Below, one piece after another: positions 27,030 through 34,615 of a stretch of DNA of 64,000 nt. Source of the stretch: Streptomyces flavochromogenes (lineage in GTDB: Bacteria; Actinomycetota; Actinomycetes; Streptomycetales; Streptomycetaceae); contig NZ_JNZO01000006.1 in assembly GCF_000717595.1 (NCBI RefSeq), forward strand, positions 1 to 64,000, given 5' to 3'. The position numbers and the translations under genes are program-made. Numbering within the stretch: the stretch's first letter is position 1; each line of letters begins with the position of its first letter. A model generated the notes under the pieces. That model saw only the letters and a program-made list of their open reading frames with translations, did not search any database and was not told where the DNA came from.

Positions 27030-28163
27030 GTGAATGAGTCGACAATTACTCCCGGGAGCGGTGCGCCAGGTGCTCCGATCGGCTCCGTCGCGGTGCGGAC
27101 CTTCGCGACGCACCAGCCCATGACGACAGCCCACACGATGAAGACGATGGACGGCCTACACGTGAACGCCACGGCCGGCAACGAGATGGGCCGAGAGTCC
27201 ACCCACTTCGCCGCCTTTGACGAGGTGCCCGAGGGGCACTTCTACGACCCCGACGCCGAGTACGAGCCCGACCCCGAGTACGCGGCCACCCTCGCACCCG
27301 ACGCTGCCCGTCAGCGCCGCGAGCGGATCGGCCCGACGGGACGGCCCCTGCCGTACTTCCCGATCCCCGGTCCGCTGACGGACCACGGACCCGCGAAGAT
27401 CATCGCGATGTGCAACCAGAAGGGCGGCGTCGGCAAGACCACGTCGACCATCAACCTGGGTGCCGCGCTCGCGGAGTACGGACGACGGGTGCTGCTCGTC
27501 GACTTCGACCCGCAGGGAGCCCTGTCGGTCGGCCTCGGCGTGAACCCGATGGAGCTCGACCTCACCGTCTACAACCTGCTCATGGAGCGGGGCATGTCGG
27601 CGGACGAGGTCCTCCTCAAGACCGCCGTACCCAACATGGACCTGCTGCCGAGCAACATCGACCTCTCGGCCGCCGAAGTCCAGCTCGTCAGCGAGGTCGC
27701 GCGCGAGTCGACGCTCCAGCGCGCCCTGAAGCCGCTGATGAACGACTACGACTACATCGTGATCGACTGTCAGCCCTCGCTCGGCCTGCTGACCGTGAAC
27801 GCCCTGACGGCGGCTCACAAGGTCATCGTGCCGCTGGAATGCGAGTTCTTCGCTCTCCGCGGAGTGGCACTGCTGACCGAGACCATCGAGAAGGTCCAGG
27901 AGCGGCTCAACCCCGAGCTGGAGCTCGACGGCATCCTCGCCACCATGTACGACTCCCGTACCGTGCACAGCCGTGAGGTCCTCGCGCGCGTCGTCGAGGC
28001 CTTCGACGACCACGTGTACCACACGGTCATCGGGCGGACGGTGCGCTTCCCGGAGACCACGGTCGCCGGCGAGCCCATCACCACGTACGCCTCCAACTCC
28101 GTGGGCGCCGCCGCCTATCGTCAGCTCGCCAGGGAGGTGCTCGCCCGGTGTCACGCCGAGTGA
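27030..28163 (+). CDS. ParA family ATPase (orphan)
   Basis: A 377-residue protein. GTG 27030 has AAGGAGG 11 bases upstream, better than an in-frame TTG/ATG further up. Residues 1 to about 120 are an unusual acidic, Pro-rich extension (for example FYDPDAEYEPDPEYAATLAP). Then comes the ParA fold: deviant Walker A KGGVGKTTSTINLG near 137-150, Walker A' LLVDFDPQGALSVGLG, Walker B YIVIDCQPSLG. It is not next to parB or oriC genes but to a small putative DNA-binding protein and the condensin genes scpA/scpB, into which it runs with a GTG overlap. A role in chromosome organisation with condensin is an inference from position. Confidence 0.88.
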   Translation: MNESTITPGSGAPGAPIGSVAVRTFATHQPMTTAHTMKTMDGLHVNATAGNEMGRESTHFAAFDEVPEGHFYDPDAEYEPDPEYAATLAPDAARQRRERIGPTGRPLPYFPIPGPLTDHGPAKIIAMCNQKGGVGKTTSTINLGAALAEYGRRVLLVDFDPQGALSVGLGVNPMELDLTVYNLLMERGMSADEVLLKTAVPNMDLLPSNIDLSAAEVQLVSEVARESTLQRALKPLMNDYDYIVIDCQPSLGLLTVNALTAAHKVIVPLECEFFALRGVALLTETIEKVQERLNPELELDGILATMYDSRTVHSREVLARVVEAFDDHVYHTVIGRTVRFPETTVAGEPITTYASNSVGAAAYRQLAREVLARCHAE

Positions 28164-28660
28164 GTCTGCCCGGCGCCGACGAACTCTTCCGTACGACCGG
28201 GGGAACGGCGCTCCAGGCGTCCGCACCCCGCAGGGCCGTCCCGGCACCCGCGGGCGAGAGCGACACGACGGCGGCCGAGGGCTCCGCGGAGCACACGGCT
28301 GCGGACTCCGAGGCGTCGGAGCCGCGCGCCCGGACGGCGGAGCCCGAGGGCGCCGCCGCTCAGAAGCCCGCGACGCCCACCGCCGCGGTGCCCGCCCCGG
28401 CGGCGGCACGGCGGCGCGGCGGCGGCCGGGCCCCGAACCGGCGGCCCAGCGGCCGTGAGCGCCACGACGAGAAGATCACGGTCTACGTCTCCGCCGAGGA
28501 GCTGATGGACCTGGAGCACGCCCGGCTCGTCCTCCGGGGCGAGCACGGTCTCGCCGTGGACCGGGGCCGGATCGTCCGGGAGGCCGTCGCGGTCGTCCTG
28601 GCGGACCTGGAGTCCCGCGGCGACGCGAGCATCCTCGTGCGCCGCCTGCGCGGCCGCTGA
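28148..28660 (+). CDS. Small basic protein with possible ribbon-helix-helix C-terminus
   Basis: A 170-residue protein overlapping the end of parA by 16 bases. GTG 28148 is chosen because GGGAGG (28132-28137) is ten bases upstream; GTG 28160, overlapping the parA stop as GTGA, is the alternative. Residues about 20-110 are low-complexity Ala/Pro/Glu, then Arg/Gly-rich (RRRGGGRAPNRRPSGRERHD). The last 60 residues, KITVYVSAEELMDLEHARL then GRIVREAVAVVLADLE, form a strand-helix-helix pattern like RHH proteins, which often partner ParA ATPases. DNA binding is inferred only. Confidence 0.7.
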   Translation: MSRRVSLPGADELFRTTGGTALQASAPRRAVPAPAGESDTTAAEGSAEHTAADSEASEPRARTAEPEGAAAQKPATPTAAVPAPAAARRRGGGRAPNRRPSGRERHDEKITVYVSAEELMDLEHARLVLRGEHGLAVDRGRIVREAVAVVLADLESRGDASILVRRLRGR

Positions 28661-28704
28661 CGGTAGCCTGCGGGCTGCCGCGCTCCCCGTTCCCCTGGAC
28701 CTCC

Positions 28705-29958
28705 ATGCACCACGCCTCTGACGAAACGTCCCGCCCGCCACGCCGCCGCGCCCTGGGCCGCGGCCCGGGCGAGCCGGAGGGGCCCGCGGCCGCTCCGGCG
28801 GCGGGGGAGGTCCGGGACGGCCACGGGGCGGTGCCGGGCGCGGACGGCGATGCCGACGCGGCCGGATCCGGTGTGCCGACCGAGCCCGCGACTGGGCTGG
28901 GGCCTGGGTCTGGGCCCGAGTCCGGGCCGACGCCCGAGTCCGAGGACGGGCCCGAGGACGGGCCCACGCCCGAGCCCGAGCCGACGCCCGAGTCTGAATC
29001 CGGGCCCACGCCTGAGTCCGGGCCCACGCGCGAGTCCGGGCCCACGCCCGAGTCCGGGTCCACGCCCGAGTCCGGGCTGGAGGTCGAGGCAGGGCCTGCG
29101 GTCGGGTCCGGGTCAGGGCCGAGGCCCGAGTCCGGGTCCACGCCCGAGGCCGGGGACGGGCGGTTCACCGTGCGGCTGGCCAATTTCGAGGGGCCCTTCG
29201 ACCTGCTGCTGCAGCTGATCACCAAGCACAAGCTCGACGTCACCGAGGTCGCGCTCTCCCAGGTCACCGACGAGTTCATGGCGCATCTGCGTGCCCTCGG
29301 GCCCGACGGTGATCTCGACCAGACCACCGAGTTCCTCGTCGTCGCCGCCACCCTGCTCGACCTCAAGGCCGCCCGGCTGCTGCCCGCCGCCGAGGTCGAG
29401 GACGAGGCCGACCTCGCGCTCCTGGAGGCCCGGGACCTGCTCTTCGCCCGGCTCCTCCAGTACCGCGCGTACAAGCGCATCGCGGCGATCTTCGAGGAGC
29501 GCTGGGAGGCCGAGGGCCGCCGCCATCCCCGTACCGTCGGACTCGAACCCCACCACGCCGAGCTTCTCCCCGAGGTCGTCATCTCCATCGGCGCCGAGGG
29601 CTTCGCCAGGCTGGCCGTCAAGGCGATGCAGCCCAGGGCCGAGCCGCAGGTGTACGTCGACCACATCCACGCCCCGCTCGTCAGCGTCCGTGAGCAGGCC
29701 GCCGTGGTCGTCTCGCTGCTGCGGGAGCGCGGGACCGCGCTCTTCCGGGAGCTCATCGAGGACGTCGGCGACGACACCCTCACCGTCGTCGCCCGCTTCC
29801 TCGCCCTCCTGGAGCTCTACCGGGAGAAGGCCGTCGCCCTCGACCAGGAGACCGCCCTGGGGGACCTCACGGTCTCCTGGACCGGCGGGGAGACCGATCC
29901 CACGGGGGCAGTGACCGACGAGTTCGACCAGGAGACCACCCAGGAGACCACCGCATGA
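28705..29958 (+). CDS. scpA: Segregation and condensation protein A
   Basis: A 417-residue protein, the kleisin subunit of the SMC-ScpAB condensin. A -10-like TAGCCT lies at 28664-28669, so it may have its own promoter. Residues 1 to about 150 are a disordered extension dominated by GPTPESG-type repeats that most ScpA proteins lack. The kleisin fold begins FTVRLANFEGPFDLLLQLI near 153, continues with KLDVTEVALSQVTDEF and TTEFLVVAATLLDLKAARLL, and ends with the winged-helix DDTLTVVARFLALLELYRE that contacts the SMC head. It overlaps scpB by four bases (ATGA). Confidence 0.92.
   Translation: MHHASDETSRPPRRRALGRGPGEPEGPAAAPAAGEVRDGHGAVPGADGDADAAGSGVPTEPATGLGPGSGPESGPTPESEDGPEDGPTPEPEPTPESESGPTPESGPTRESGPTPESGSTPESGLEVEAGPAVGSGSGPRPESGSTPEAGDGRFTVRLANFEGPFDLLLQLITKHKLDVTEVALSQVTDEFMAHLRALGPDGDLDQTTEFLVVAATLLDLKAARLLPAAEVEDEADLALLEARDLLFARLLQYRAYKRIAAIFEERWEAEGRRHPRTVGLEPHHAELLPEVVISIGAEGFARLAVKAMQPRAEPQVYVDHIHAPLVSVREQAAVVVSLLRERGTALFRELIEDVGDDTLTVVARFLALLELYREKAVALDQETALGDLTVSWTGGETDPTGAVTDEFDQETTQETTA
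28905..29155 (+). repeat. Tandem coding repeat in scpA (GPTPES units)
   Basis: About 250 bases consist of degenerate 12-30 bp units built on GGGCCCACGCCCGAGTCC, encoding GPTPES, GSTPES and EPTPES blocks. The DNA copies are nearly identical, which suggests recent expansion by slippage. All visible changes are multiples of three, so the scpA frame is intact. Confidence 0.85.
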
Positions 29959-30560
29959 GCGACCTCAAGCCCTCTCTCGAAGCCGTCCTCATGGTCGTCG
30001 ACGAACCCGCCACCGAGTCGCATCTCGCCAAGGTCCTGGAGCGCACTCCCCGCGAGGTGGCCGACGCCCTGCGCGAGCTGGCCGACGAGTACACCGTCCA
30101 GGGCCGCGGCTTCGAGCTGCGCCAGGTGGCCGGAGGCTGGCGCTACTACACCCGCGCCGCCCACGCCGCGGCCGTCGAGGCCTTCGTCCTGGAGGGCCAG
30201 CAGGCCCGGCTCACCCAGGCGGCCCTGGAGACCCTCGCGGTCGTCGCGTACCGCCAGCCGGTCAGCCGTTCCCGGGTCTCCGCGGTCCGCGGAGTGAACT
30301 GCGACGGCGTGATGCGGACCCTCCTCCAGAGGGGTCTGGTGGAGGAGACGGGCGCGGAACCCGAAACAGGTGCGATCCTGTACAGGACGACGAACTACTT
30401 CCTGGAGCGGATGGGCCTGCGCGGCCTGGACGAGCTCCCCGAGCTCGCGCCCTTCCTCCCCGAGGCGGAGGCGGTCGAGCCGGACTCACTGGAAGGAGTC
30501 CCGTCGTTCGATCCGGATGCACCGGATCGTGAGGACGACGACGACAAGACGGAAGTTTGA
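29955..30560 (+). CDS. scpB: Segregation and condensation protein B
   Basis: A 201-residue protein overlapping scpA by four bases. Two winged-helix domains are visible: PSLEAVLMVVDEPATESHLA to ELRQVAGGWRYYTR, and LTQAALETLAVVAYRQPVSRSRVSAVRGVNCDGVM in pieces, then LLQRGLVEETG and TTNYFLERMGLRGLDELPEL. It dimerises and caps the ScpA kleisin. The last 40 residues are an acidic tail (DDDDK). It overlaps the next gene by one base (TGATG), a tightly coupled operon. Confidence 0.94.
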   Translation: MSDLKPSLEAVLMVVDEPATESHLAKVLERTPREVADALRELADEYTVQGRGFELRQVAGGWRYYTRAAHAAAVEAFVLEGQQARLTQAALETLAVVAYRQPVSRSRVSAVRGVNCDGVMRTLLQRGLVEETGAEPETGAILYRTTNYFLERMGLRGLDELPELAPFLPEAEAVEPDSLEGVPSFDPDAPDREDDDDKTEV

Positions 30561-31828
30561 TGCGAAGCAGCAGCGGCAGGAACAGCAGCGGAAACAACGG
30601 CGGGAGCCGTGGTGGCAACAGCGGCGGCCGCGGCGGCAGCAGCGGTGGCGGCCGTGGTGGCAGCGGCGCCGGCGGTGGCGGCTACCGGGGCTCCGGTGGC
30701 GGGAGTGGCAGCGGTGGCGGTGGCGGTGGCTACCGCGGCGGCAGCGGCAGTGGCTCCGGTGGCGGTGGCTACCAGGGCGGCGGCGGTGGCGGCTACCAGG
30801 GCGGCGGCCGTGACGGCCAGAAGAGCCCGAGCAACCCGCGCCGGCCTCGCCCCGAGGAGCGCTCCTACGACGTGAGCCCCCCCTCCGAGGCCCCGAAGAA
30901 GGGTCGCGGCTCCGCGGCCCGCGGCGGCGCCAAGGGCGGCCCCAAGGCCCCTCAGGGCGGCATGCCGCCCCGTCGTGGCCCGCACGGTCAGCGCCAGGCC
31001 CCGGCCCGCTCGCGCGAGCTCGACGCCAAGATCGAGCAGCGCAACCGGGAGCGGTACGAGAACCGGCCGGAGATCAAGACCCCGAAGACCTTCCCCGGCG
31101 CCGAGCAGGAGGGCGAGCGGCTGCAGAAGGTCCTCGCCCGCGCCGGCATGGGTTCGCGCCGCGCCTGTGAGGAGCTCATCGAGCAGGCCCGCGTCGAGGT
31201 CAACGGCGAGATCGTCCTGGAGCAGGGCAAGCGCGTCGACCCGGAGAAGGACGAGATCAAGGTGGACGGCCTGACCGTCGCCACCCAGTCGTACCTGTTC
31301 TTCGCGCTGAACAAGCCGGCCGGTGTCGTCTCCACCATGGAGGACCCGGACGGCCGCCAGTGCCTGGGCGACTACGTCACCAACCGTGAGACGCGCCTCT
31401 TCCACGTCGGCCGGCTCGACACGGAGACCGAGGGCATCATCCTGCTCACCAACCACGGTGAGCTGGCCCACCGCCTCACGCACCCGAAGTACGGCGTGAA
31501 GAAGACCTACCTGGCCGCCATCACCGGCCCGCTGCCCCGTGAGGTCGGCAAGCGGCTCAAGGACGGCATCCAGCTGGAGGACGGCTACGCCAGGGCCGAC
31601 CACTTCCGTGTGGTCGAGCAGACCGGCAAGAACTACCTGGTCGAGGTCACGCTGCACGAGGGCCGCAAGCACATCGTGCGCCGCATGCTCGCCGAGGCGG
31701 GCTTCCCGGTCGAGAAGCTGGTCCGTACGGCCTTCGGCCCGATCGGCCTGGGCGACCAGAAGTCGGGCTGGCTGCGCCGGCTCACCAACACGGAGGTCGG
31801 CATGCTGATGAAGGAAGTCGGCATGTAA
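30560..31828 (+). CDS. rRNA pseudouridine synthase, RluB/RsuA family, with Gly-rich tail
   Basis: A 422-residue protein; ATG 30560 overlaps the scpB stop and GGAAG precedes it. Residues 1 to about 110 are a Gly/Ser/Arg low-complexity region (runs such as GGRGGSSGGGRGG) and then basic Pro-rich text. The enzyme follows: S4 domain ERLQKVLARAGMGSRRACEE near 190, then the synthase domain with FFALNKPAGVVSTM and the catalytic Asp in HVGRLDTETEGIILLTN near 290, and VTLHEGRKHIVRRM. It isomerises a uridine in 23S (RluB) or 16S (RsuA) rRNA; RluB is more likely by its scpAB neighbourhood. The tail may help bind RNA. Confidence 0.92.
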   Translation: MRSSSGRNSSGNNGGSRGGNSGGRGGSSGGGRGGSGAGGGGYRGSGGGSGSGGGGGGYRGGSGSGSGGGGYQGGGGGGYQGGGRDGQKSPSNPRRPRPEERSYDVSPPSEAPKKGRGSAARGGAKGGPKAPQGGMPPRRGPHGQRQAPARSRELDAKIEQRNRERYENRPEIKTPKTFPGAEQEGERLQKVLARAGMGSRRACEELIEQARVEVNGEIVLEQGKRVDPEKDEIKVDGLTVATQSYLFFALNKPAGVVSTMEDPDGRQCLGDYVTNRETRLFHVGRLDTETEGIILLTNHGELAHRLTHPKYGVKKTYLAAITGPLPREVGKRLKDGIQLEDGYARADHFRVVEQTGKNYLVEVTLHEGRKHIVRRMLAEAGFPVEKLVRTAFGPIGLGDQKSGWLRRLTNTEVGMLMKEVGM

Positions 31829-31867
31829 GGCCCCGAGGCCCGCAGGCCCCAGGCCTGCTCCACGCGA

Positions 31868-31900
31868 GAAGCCCGCGACCGTCCGCCGGTCGCGGGCTTC
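31868..31900 (+). terminator. Terminator after the condensin/pseudouridine synthase operon
   Basis: GAAGCCCGCGACC (31868-31880) pairs perfectly with GGTCGCGGGCTTC (31888-31900) around a 7-base loop, 40 bases after the stop codon. It closes the parA-to-synthase transcription unit. Confidence 0.85.
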
Positions 31901-32000
31901 CGTGTTCTCCGCGCCGGCGCCCGGGCGAGAGCCGGCTGATCTCCGGCGGGGCTCGGCGCCGCGCTTTTCGGGCTTGTGGCCGAAGGCCGCCACGCTTTAT

Positions 32001-32013
32001 AGTCAATATGACT
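32001..32013. promoter_or_regulatory. Palindrome AGTCA-ATA-TGACT, candidate NrtR operator
   Basis: Five-base arms AGTCA and TGACT flank ATA; with flanking bases the symmetry is partly extended (A-AGTCA/TGACT-T). It lies just upstream of the AAGGAGG ribosome binding site of pnuC and overlaps a TTATAGT -10-like sequence (31998-32004). The operon encodes an NrtR-type Nudix repressor, which in bacteria controls NAD salvage genes from such promoter-proximal dyads, so self-regulation is the simplest reading. Confidence 0.55.
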
Positions 32014-32028
32014 CTTAAGGAGGCGGGC

Positions 32029-32682
32029 GTGAGCCTCGCAAGCATTCTCGAACCGCTGCAGCAGCCGCTCTTCACGATCCTGGACACCCCGGTCAGCTGG
32101 ACCGAGGTCCTGGGATTCGGCAGCGGGGCGCTCTGCGTCTGGCTCGTCGCCCGTCAGCACCTCGCGAACTGGCCCATCGGCATCGCCAACAACCTGTTCT
32201 TCGTCCTGCTCTTCACGCAGGCCGGGTTGTACGCGGACGCCGGTCTCCAGATCGTCTTCATCACCCTCGCCGTGTACGGCTGGTGGACCTGGACCCACGG
32301 GGGTGGACCAGGCTCCGACGCCCTCCCGGTGCGCCGCACCACGCGCACCGAGTGGACGTGGCTGCTCACGGCGGGGGTGGTGGGGACCTTCGCCCTCACC
32401 CTCCTGCTCGACCGCGCCACCGACTCGACCGTCCCCTTCTGGGACGCCCTGACGACCGCGCTCTCCCTCATGGCGACCTACGGCCAGTGCCGGAAGCGCC
32501 TGGAGTCGTGGTGGCTGTGGATCGCCGCCGACGTGGTCTACGTACCGTTGTACGCGTACAAGGAGCTGTACCTGACCTCGCTGCTCTACGTCGGCTTCAT
32601 GACGCTCTGCGCCCTCGGCCTGCGCGGCTGGACCAGGGACCTCACCGCACGCCGTGCCCTCCAGGTGGAGGCGGCGGCATGA
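32029..32682 (+). CDS. pnuC: Nicotinamide riboside transporter PnuC
   Basis: A 217-residue membrane protein. GTG 32029 has AAGGAGG five bases upstream; the ATG at 32008 lies inside the palindrome and would place the ribosome binding site within the gene. About seven hydrophobic helices are visible. Family motifs are WPIGIANNLFFVLLF, GLQIVFITLAVYGWWTW and the C-terminal block ESWWLWIAADVVYVPLYAYK, which contribute to substrate binding. It takes up nicotinamide riboside by facilitated diffusion, trapped by the kinase encoded next. It overlaps that gene by four bases. Confidence 0.93.
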   Translation: MSLASILEPLQQPLFTILDTPVSWTEVLGFGSGALCVWLVARQHLANWPIGIANNLFFVLLFTQAGLYADAGLQIVFITLAVYGWWTWTHGGGPGSDALPVRRTTRTEWTWLLTAGVVGTFALTLLLDRATDSTVPFWDALTTALSLMATYGQCRKRLESWWLWIAADVVYVPLYAYKELYLTSLLYVGFMTLCALGLRGWTRDLTARRALQVEAAA

Positions 32683-33758
32683 GGCGCTACGGACACGGCC
32701 TGGTCCTCGGCAAGTTCTATCCGCCGCACGCCGGCCACCACCATCTCGTCCACACGGCCCTCGCCCGCTGCGAGCGCCTCACCGTCCTCGTCTGCGCCTC
32801 CTCCGTGGAGAGCATCCCCCTGGAGGACCGGGTCGCCTGGATGAGGGAGGTCCACCCCGACGCCCTCGTCGTCGGAGCCGTCGACGACATCCCCGTCGAC
32901 CTCCACGACCCCGACGTCTGGGACGCCCACATGGCCGTCTTCCGGGCCGCCGTGCCCGAACGCGTCGACGCCGTCTTCACCTCGGAGCCGTACGGGGAGG
33001 AGCTCGCCCGCCGCTTCGGTGCCGAGTCCGTCTGCGTCGACCCCGCGCGCGACCGCTTCCCCGTCTCCGGTACCGCCGTCCGCGCGGACCCCGCCGGCTG
33101 CTGGGACTTCCTGGAGGCGCCCGTGCGCTCCGCGCTCACCCGGCGCGTCGTCGTCCTCGGCGCCGAGTCCACCGGCACCACCACCATGGCCCTCGCCCTC
33201 GCCGACCACTACCGGCGGCGCGGCGGCGTCTGGGCCCGGACCCGGTACGTGCCGGAGTACGGACGCGAGTACAGCGAACTCAAACTCGCCGAACTCCGCG
33301 CCGAACGCCCCGGCGCCGCATGGGCCGACGTCGCCTTCCACTCCTCCGACTTCCCCGTCATCGCCCAGCGCCAGGCCGAACTGGAGGAAGAGGCGGCCCG
33401 CGACGGTTCACCCGTCCTCTTCTGCGACACCGACGCCTTCGCCACCACCATCTGGCACGAGCGCTACATGGGCACCACCAGCCCCGCCACCGGCGAGATC
33501 GCCGCCCACGGCCGACAGCACCTCTGGCTGCTCACCGACCACCGGGGCGTCGACTTCGAGGACGACGGCCTCCGCGACGGGGAGCACCTGCGGCCCTGGA
33601 TGACCGCGCGCTTCCTCACCCAGCTCGCCCACAGCGGCCGCCGCACGGCCGTCCTCAGCGGCCCGCACGAGGAACGCCTCGCTGCCGCGGTCGCCGCCGT
33701 CGACGGGCTGCTCGCCGAGGGCTGGGACCTCGCCGACCCGCTGCCGGAGCGCCGATGA
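32679..33758 (+). CDS. nadR: NadR-like NMN adenylyltransferase / ribosylnicotinamide kinase
   Basis: A 359-residue two-domain protein overlapping pnuC (ATGA). Residues about 1-160 are a nucleotidyltransferase with GLVLGKFYPPHAGHHHLVH, the HxGH site at about 17-20, and the C-terminal FPVSGTAVR (ISGT-like). Residues about 165-350 resemble the NadR kinase domain: VVVLGAESTGTTTMALALA, then FCDTDAFATTIWHERYMG. The P-loop reads GAESTGTTT, with Thr where Lys is expected. The pair would phosphorylate imported nicotinamide riboside and adenylate NMN to NAD. The N-terminal repressor domain of enterobacterial NadR is absent; regulation falls to NrtR. Confidence 0.88.
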   Translation: MRRYGHGLVLGKFYPPHAGHHHLVHTALARCERLTVLVCASSVESIPLEDRVAWMREVHPDALVVGAVDDIPVDLHDPDVWDAHMAVFRAAVPERVDAVFTSEPYGEELARRFGAESVCVDPARDRFPVSGTAVRADPAGCWDFLEAPVRSALTRRVVVLGAESTGTTTMALALADHYRRRGGVWARTRYVPEYGREYSELKLAELRAERPGAAWADVAFHSSDFPVIAQRQAELEEEAARDGSPVLFCDTDAFATTIWHERYMGTTSPATGEIAAHGRQHLWLLTDHRGVDFEDDGLRDGEHLRPWMTARFLTQLAHSGRRTAVLSGPHEERLAAAVAAVDGLLAEGWDLADPLPERR

Positions 33759-34615
33759 GCGGCGGCCGGGTGCCGGGCGGAGGACGGCCGGGGAGCACGC
33801 CCGGGGCGGGTCCGGGCGGGGAGTCGGAGTACACATCCGGGGCGGGGCCGGGCGGGGAGCCGGGGCGCACTCCCGGGGCAGGGCCGGCAGACGCGCCCGA
33901 GGGCTACGACCCGTACGCCTTCGAGCCGTTCGCCGTCACCGTCGACCTCGCCGTCCTCACCCTCCGCGAGGAGCGCCTCCACGTCCTGCTCGTCGAGCGC
34001 GGCCAGGAGCCGTACGCCGGACACTGGGCCCTCCCCGGCGGCTTCGTCCTGCCCCGCGAGTCCGCCGAGCGGGCCGCCCGCCGCGAACTCGCCGAGGAGA
34101 CCGGGCTCTCCGACACCACCGTCGCCGGACTCCACCTCGAACAGCTCCGCACCTACAGCGAACCGGACCGCGACCCGAGGATGCGGGTCGTCTCCGTCGC
34201 CTTCGCCGCGCTCGTGCCCGACGCACCCGAGCCACGCGGCGGCGGAGACGCGGCGCAGGCCCGGTGGATGCCGTACGGGACGCACGGGCCGCTCGCCTTC
34301 GACCATGACCGCATCCTCGCCGACGCCCACGAACGGGTCGGCGCCAAGCTGGAGTACACCTGCCTCGCGACCGCCTTCTGCCCGCCCGAGTTCACCCTCG
34401 GCGAGCTGCGGCAGGTCTACGAGACGGTCTGGGGCGTCGAGCTCGACCGCCCCAACTTCCGGCGCAAGGTCCTCGCCACGCCCGGCTTCGTCCAGGCCGT
34501 GGAAGGACCGCCGCGCCTCACCGGCGGACGGGGGAAACCGGCCGCTCTCTACCGGGCGGGCGAGGCCACCACCCTCCATCCGCCCCTCCTGCGACCGGAA
34601 GGACGATCCACGTGA
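33755..34615 (+). CDS. nrtR: NrtR-type Nudix transcriptional regulator
   Basis: A 286-residue protein overlapping nadR by four bases. The first 48 residues are Gly/Pro/Glu low complexity with GAGPGGE repeats. Then comes a Nudix fold: VTVDLAVLTLREERLHVLLV, box GGFVLPRESAERAARREL then AEETGLSDT. A C-terminal winged helix follows (FTLGELRQVYETVWGVELD then RPNFRRKVLATPGFV), ending LTGGRGKPAALYR. That fusion is the NrtR architecture: the Nudix domain senses ADP-ribose-type ligands and the winged helix represses NAD genes. Its position after pnuC-nadR matches known NrtR regulons. Confidence 0.9.
   Translation: MSGGRVPGGGRPGSTPGAGPGGESEYTSGAGPGGEPGRTPGAGPADAPEGYDPYAFEPFAVTVDLAVLTLREERLHVLLVERGQEPYAGHWALPGGFVLPRESAERAARRELAEETGLSDTTVAGLHLEQLRTYSEPDRDPRMRVVSVAFAALVPDAPEPRGGGDAAQARWMPYGTHGPLAFDHDRILADAHERVGAKLEYTCLATAFCPPEFTLGELRQVYETVWGVELDRPNFRRKVLATPGFVQAVEGPPRLTGGRGKPAALYRAGEATTLHPPLLRPEGRST

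Noticed and set aside
32008..32028. ATG 32008 as pnuC start
   Set aside because: It lies inside the palindrome and would put the strong AAGGAGG in the coding sequence; GTG 32029 has that site five bases upstream.
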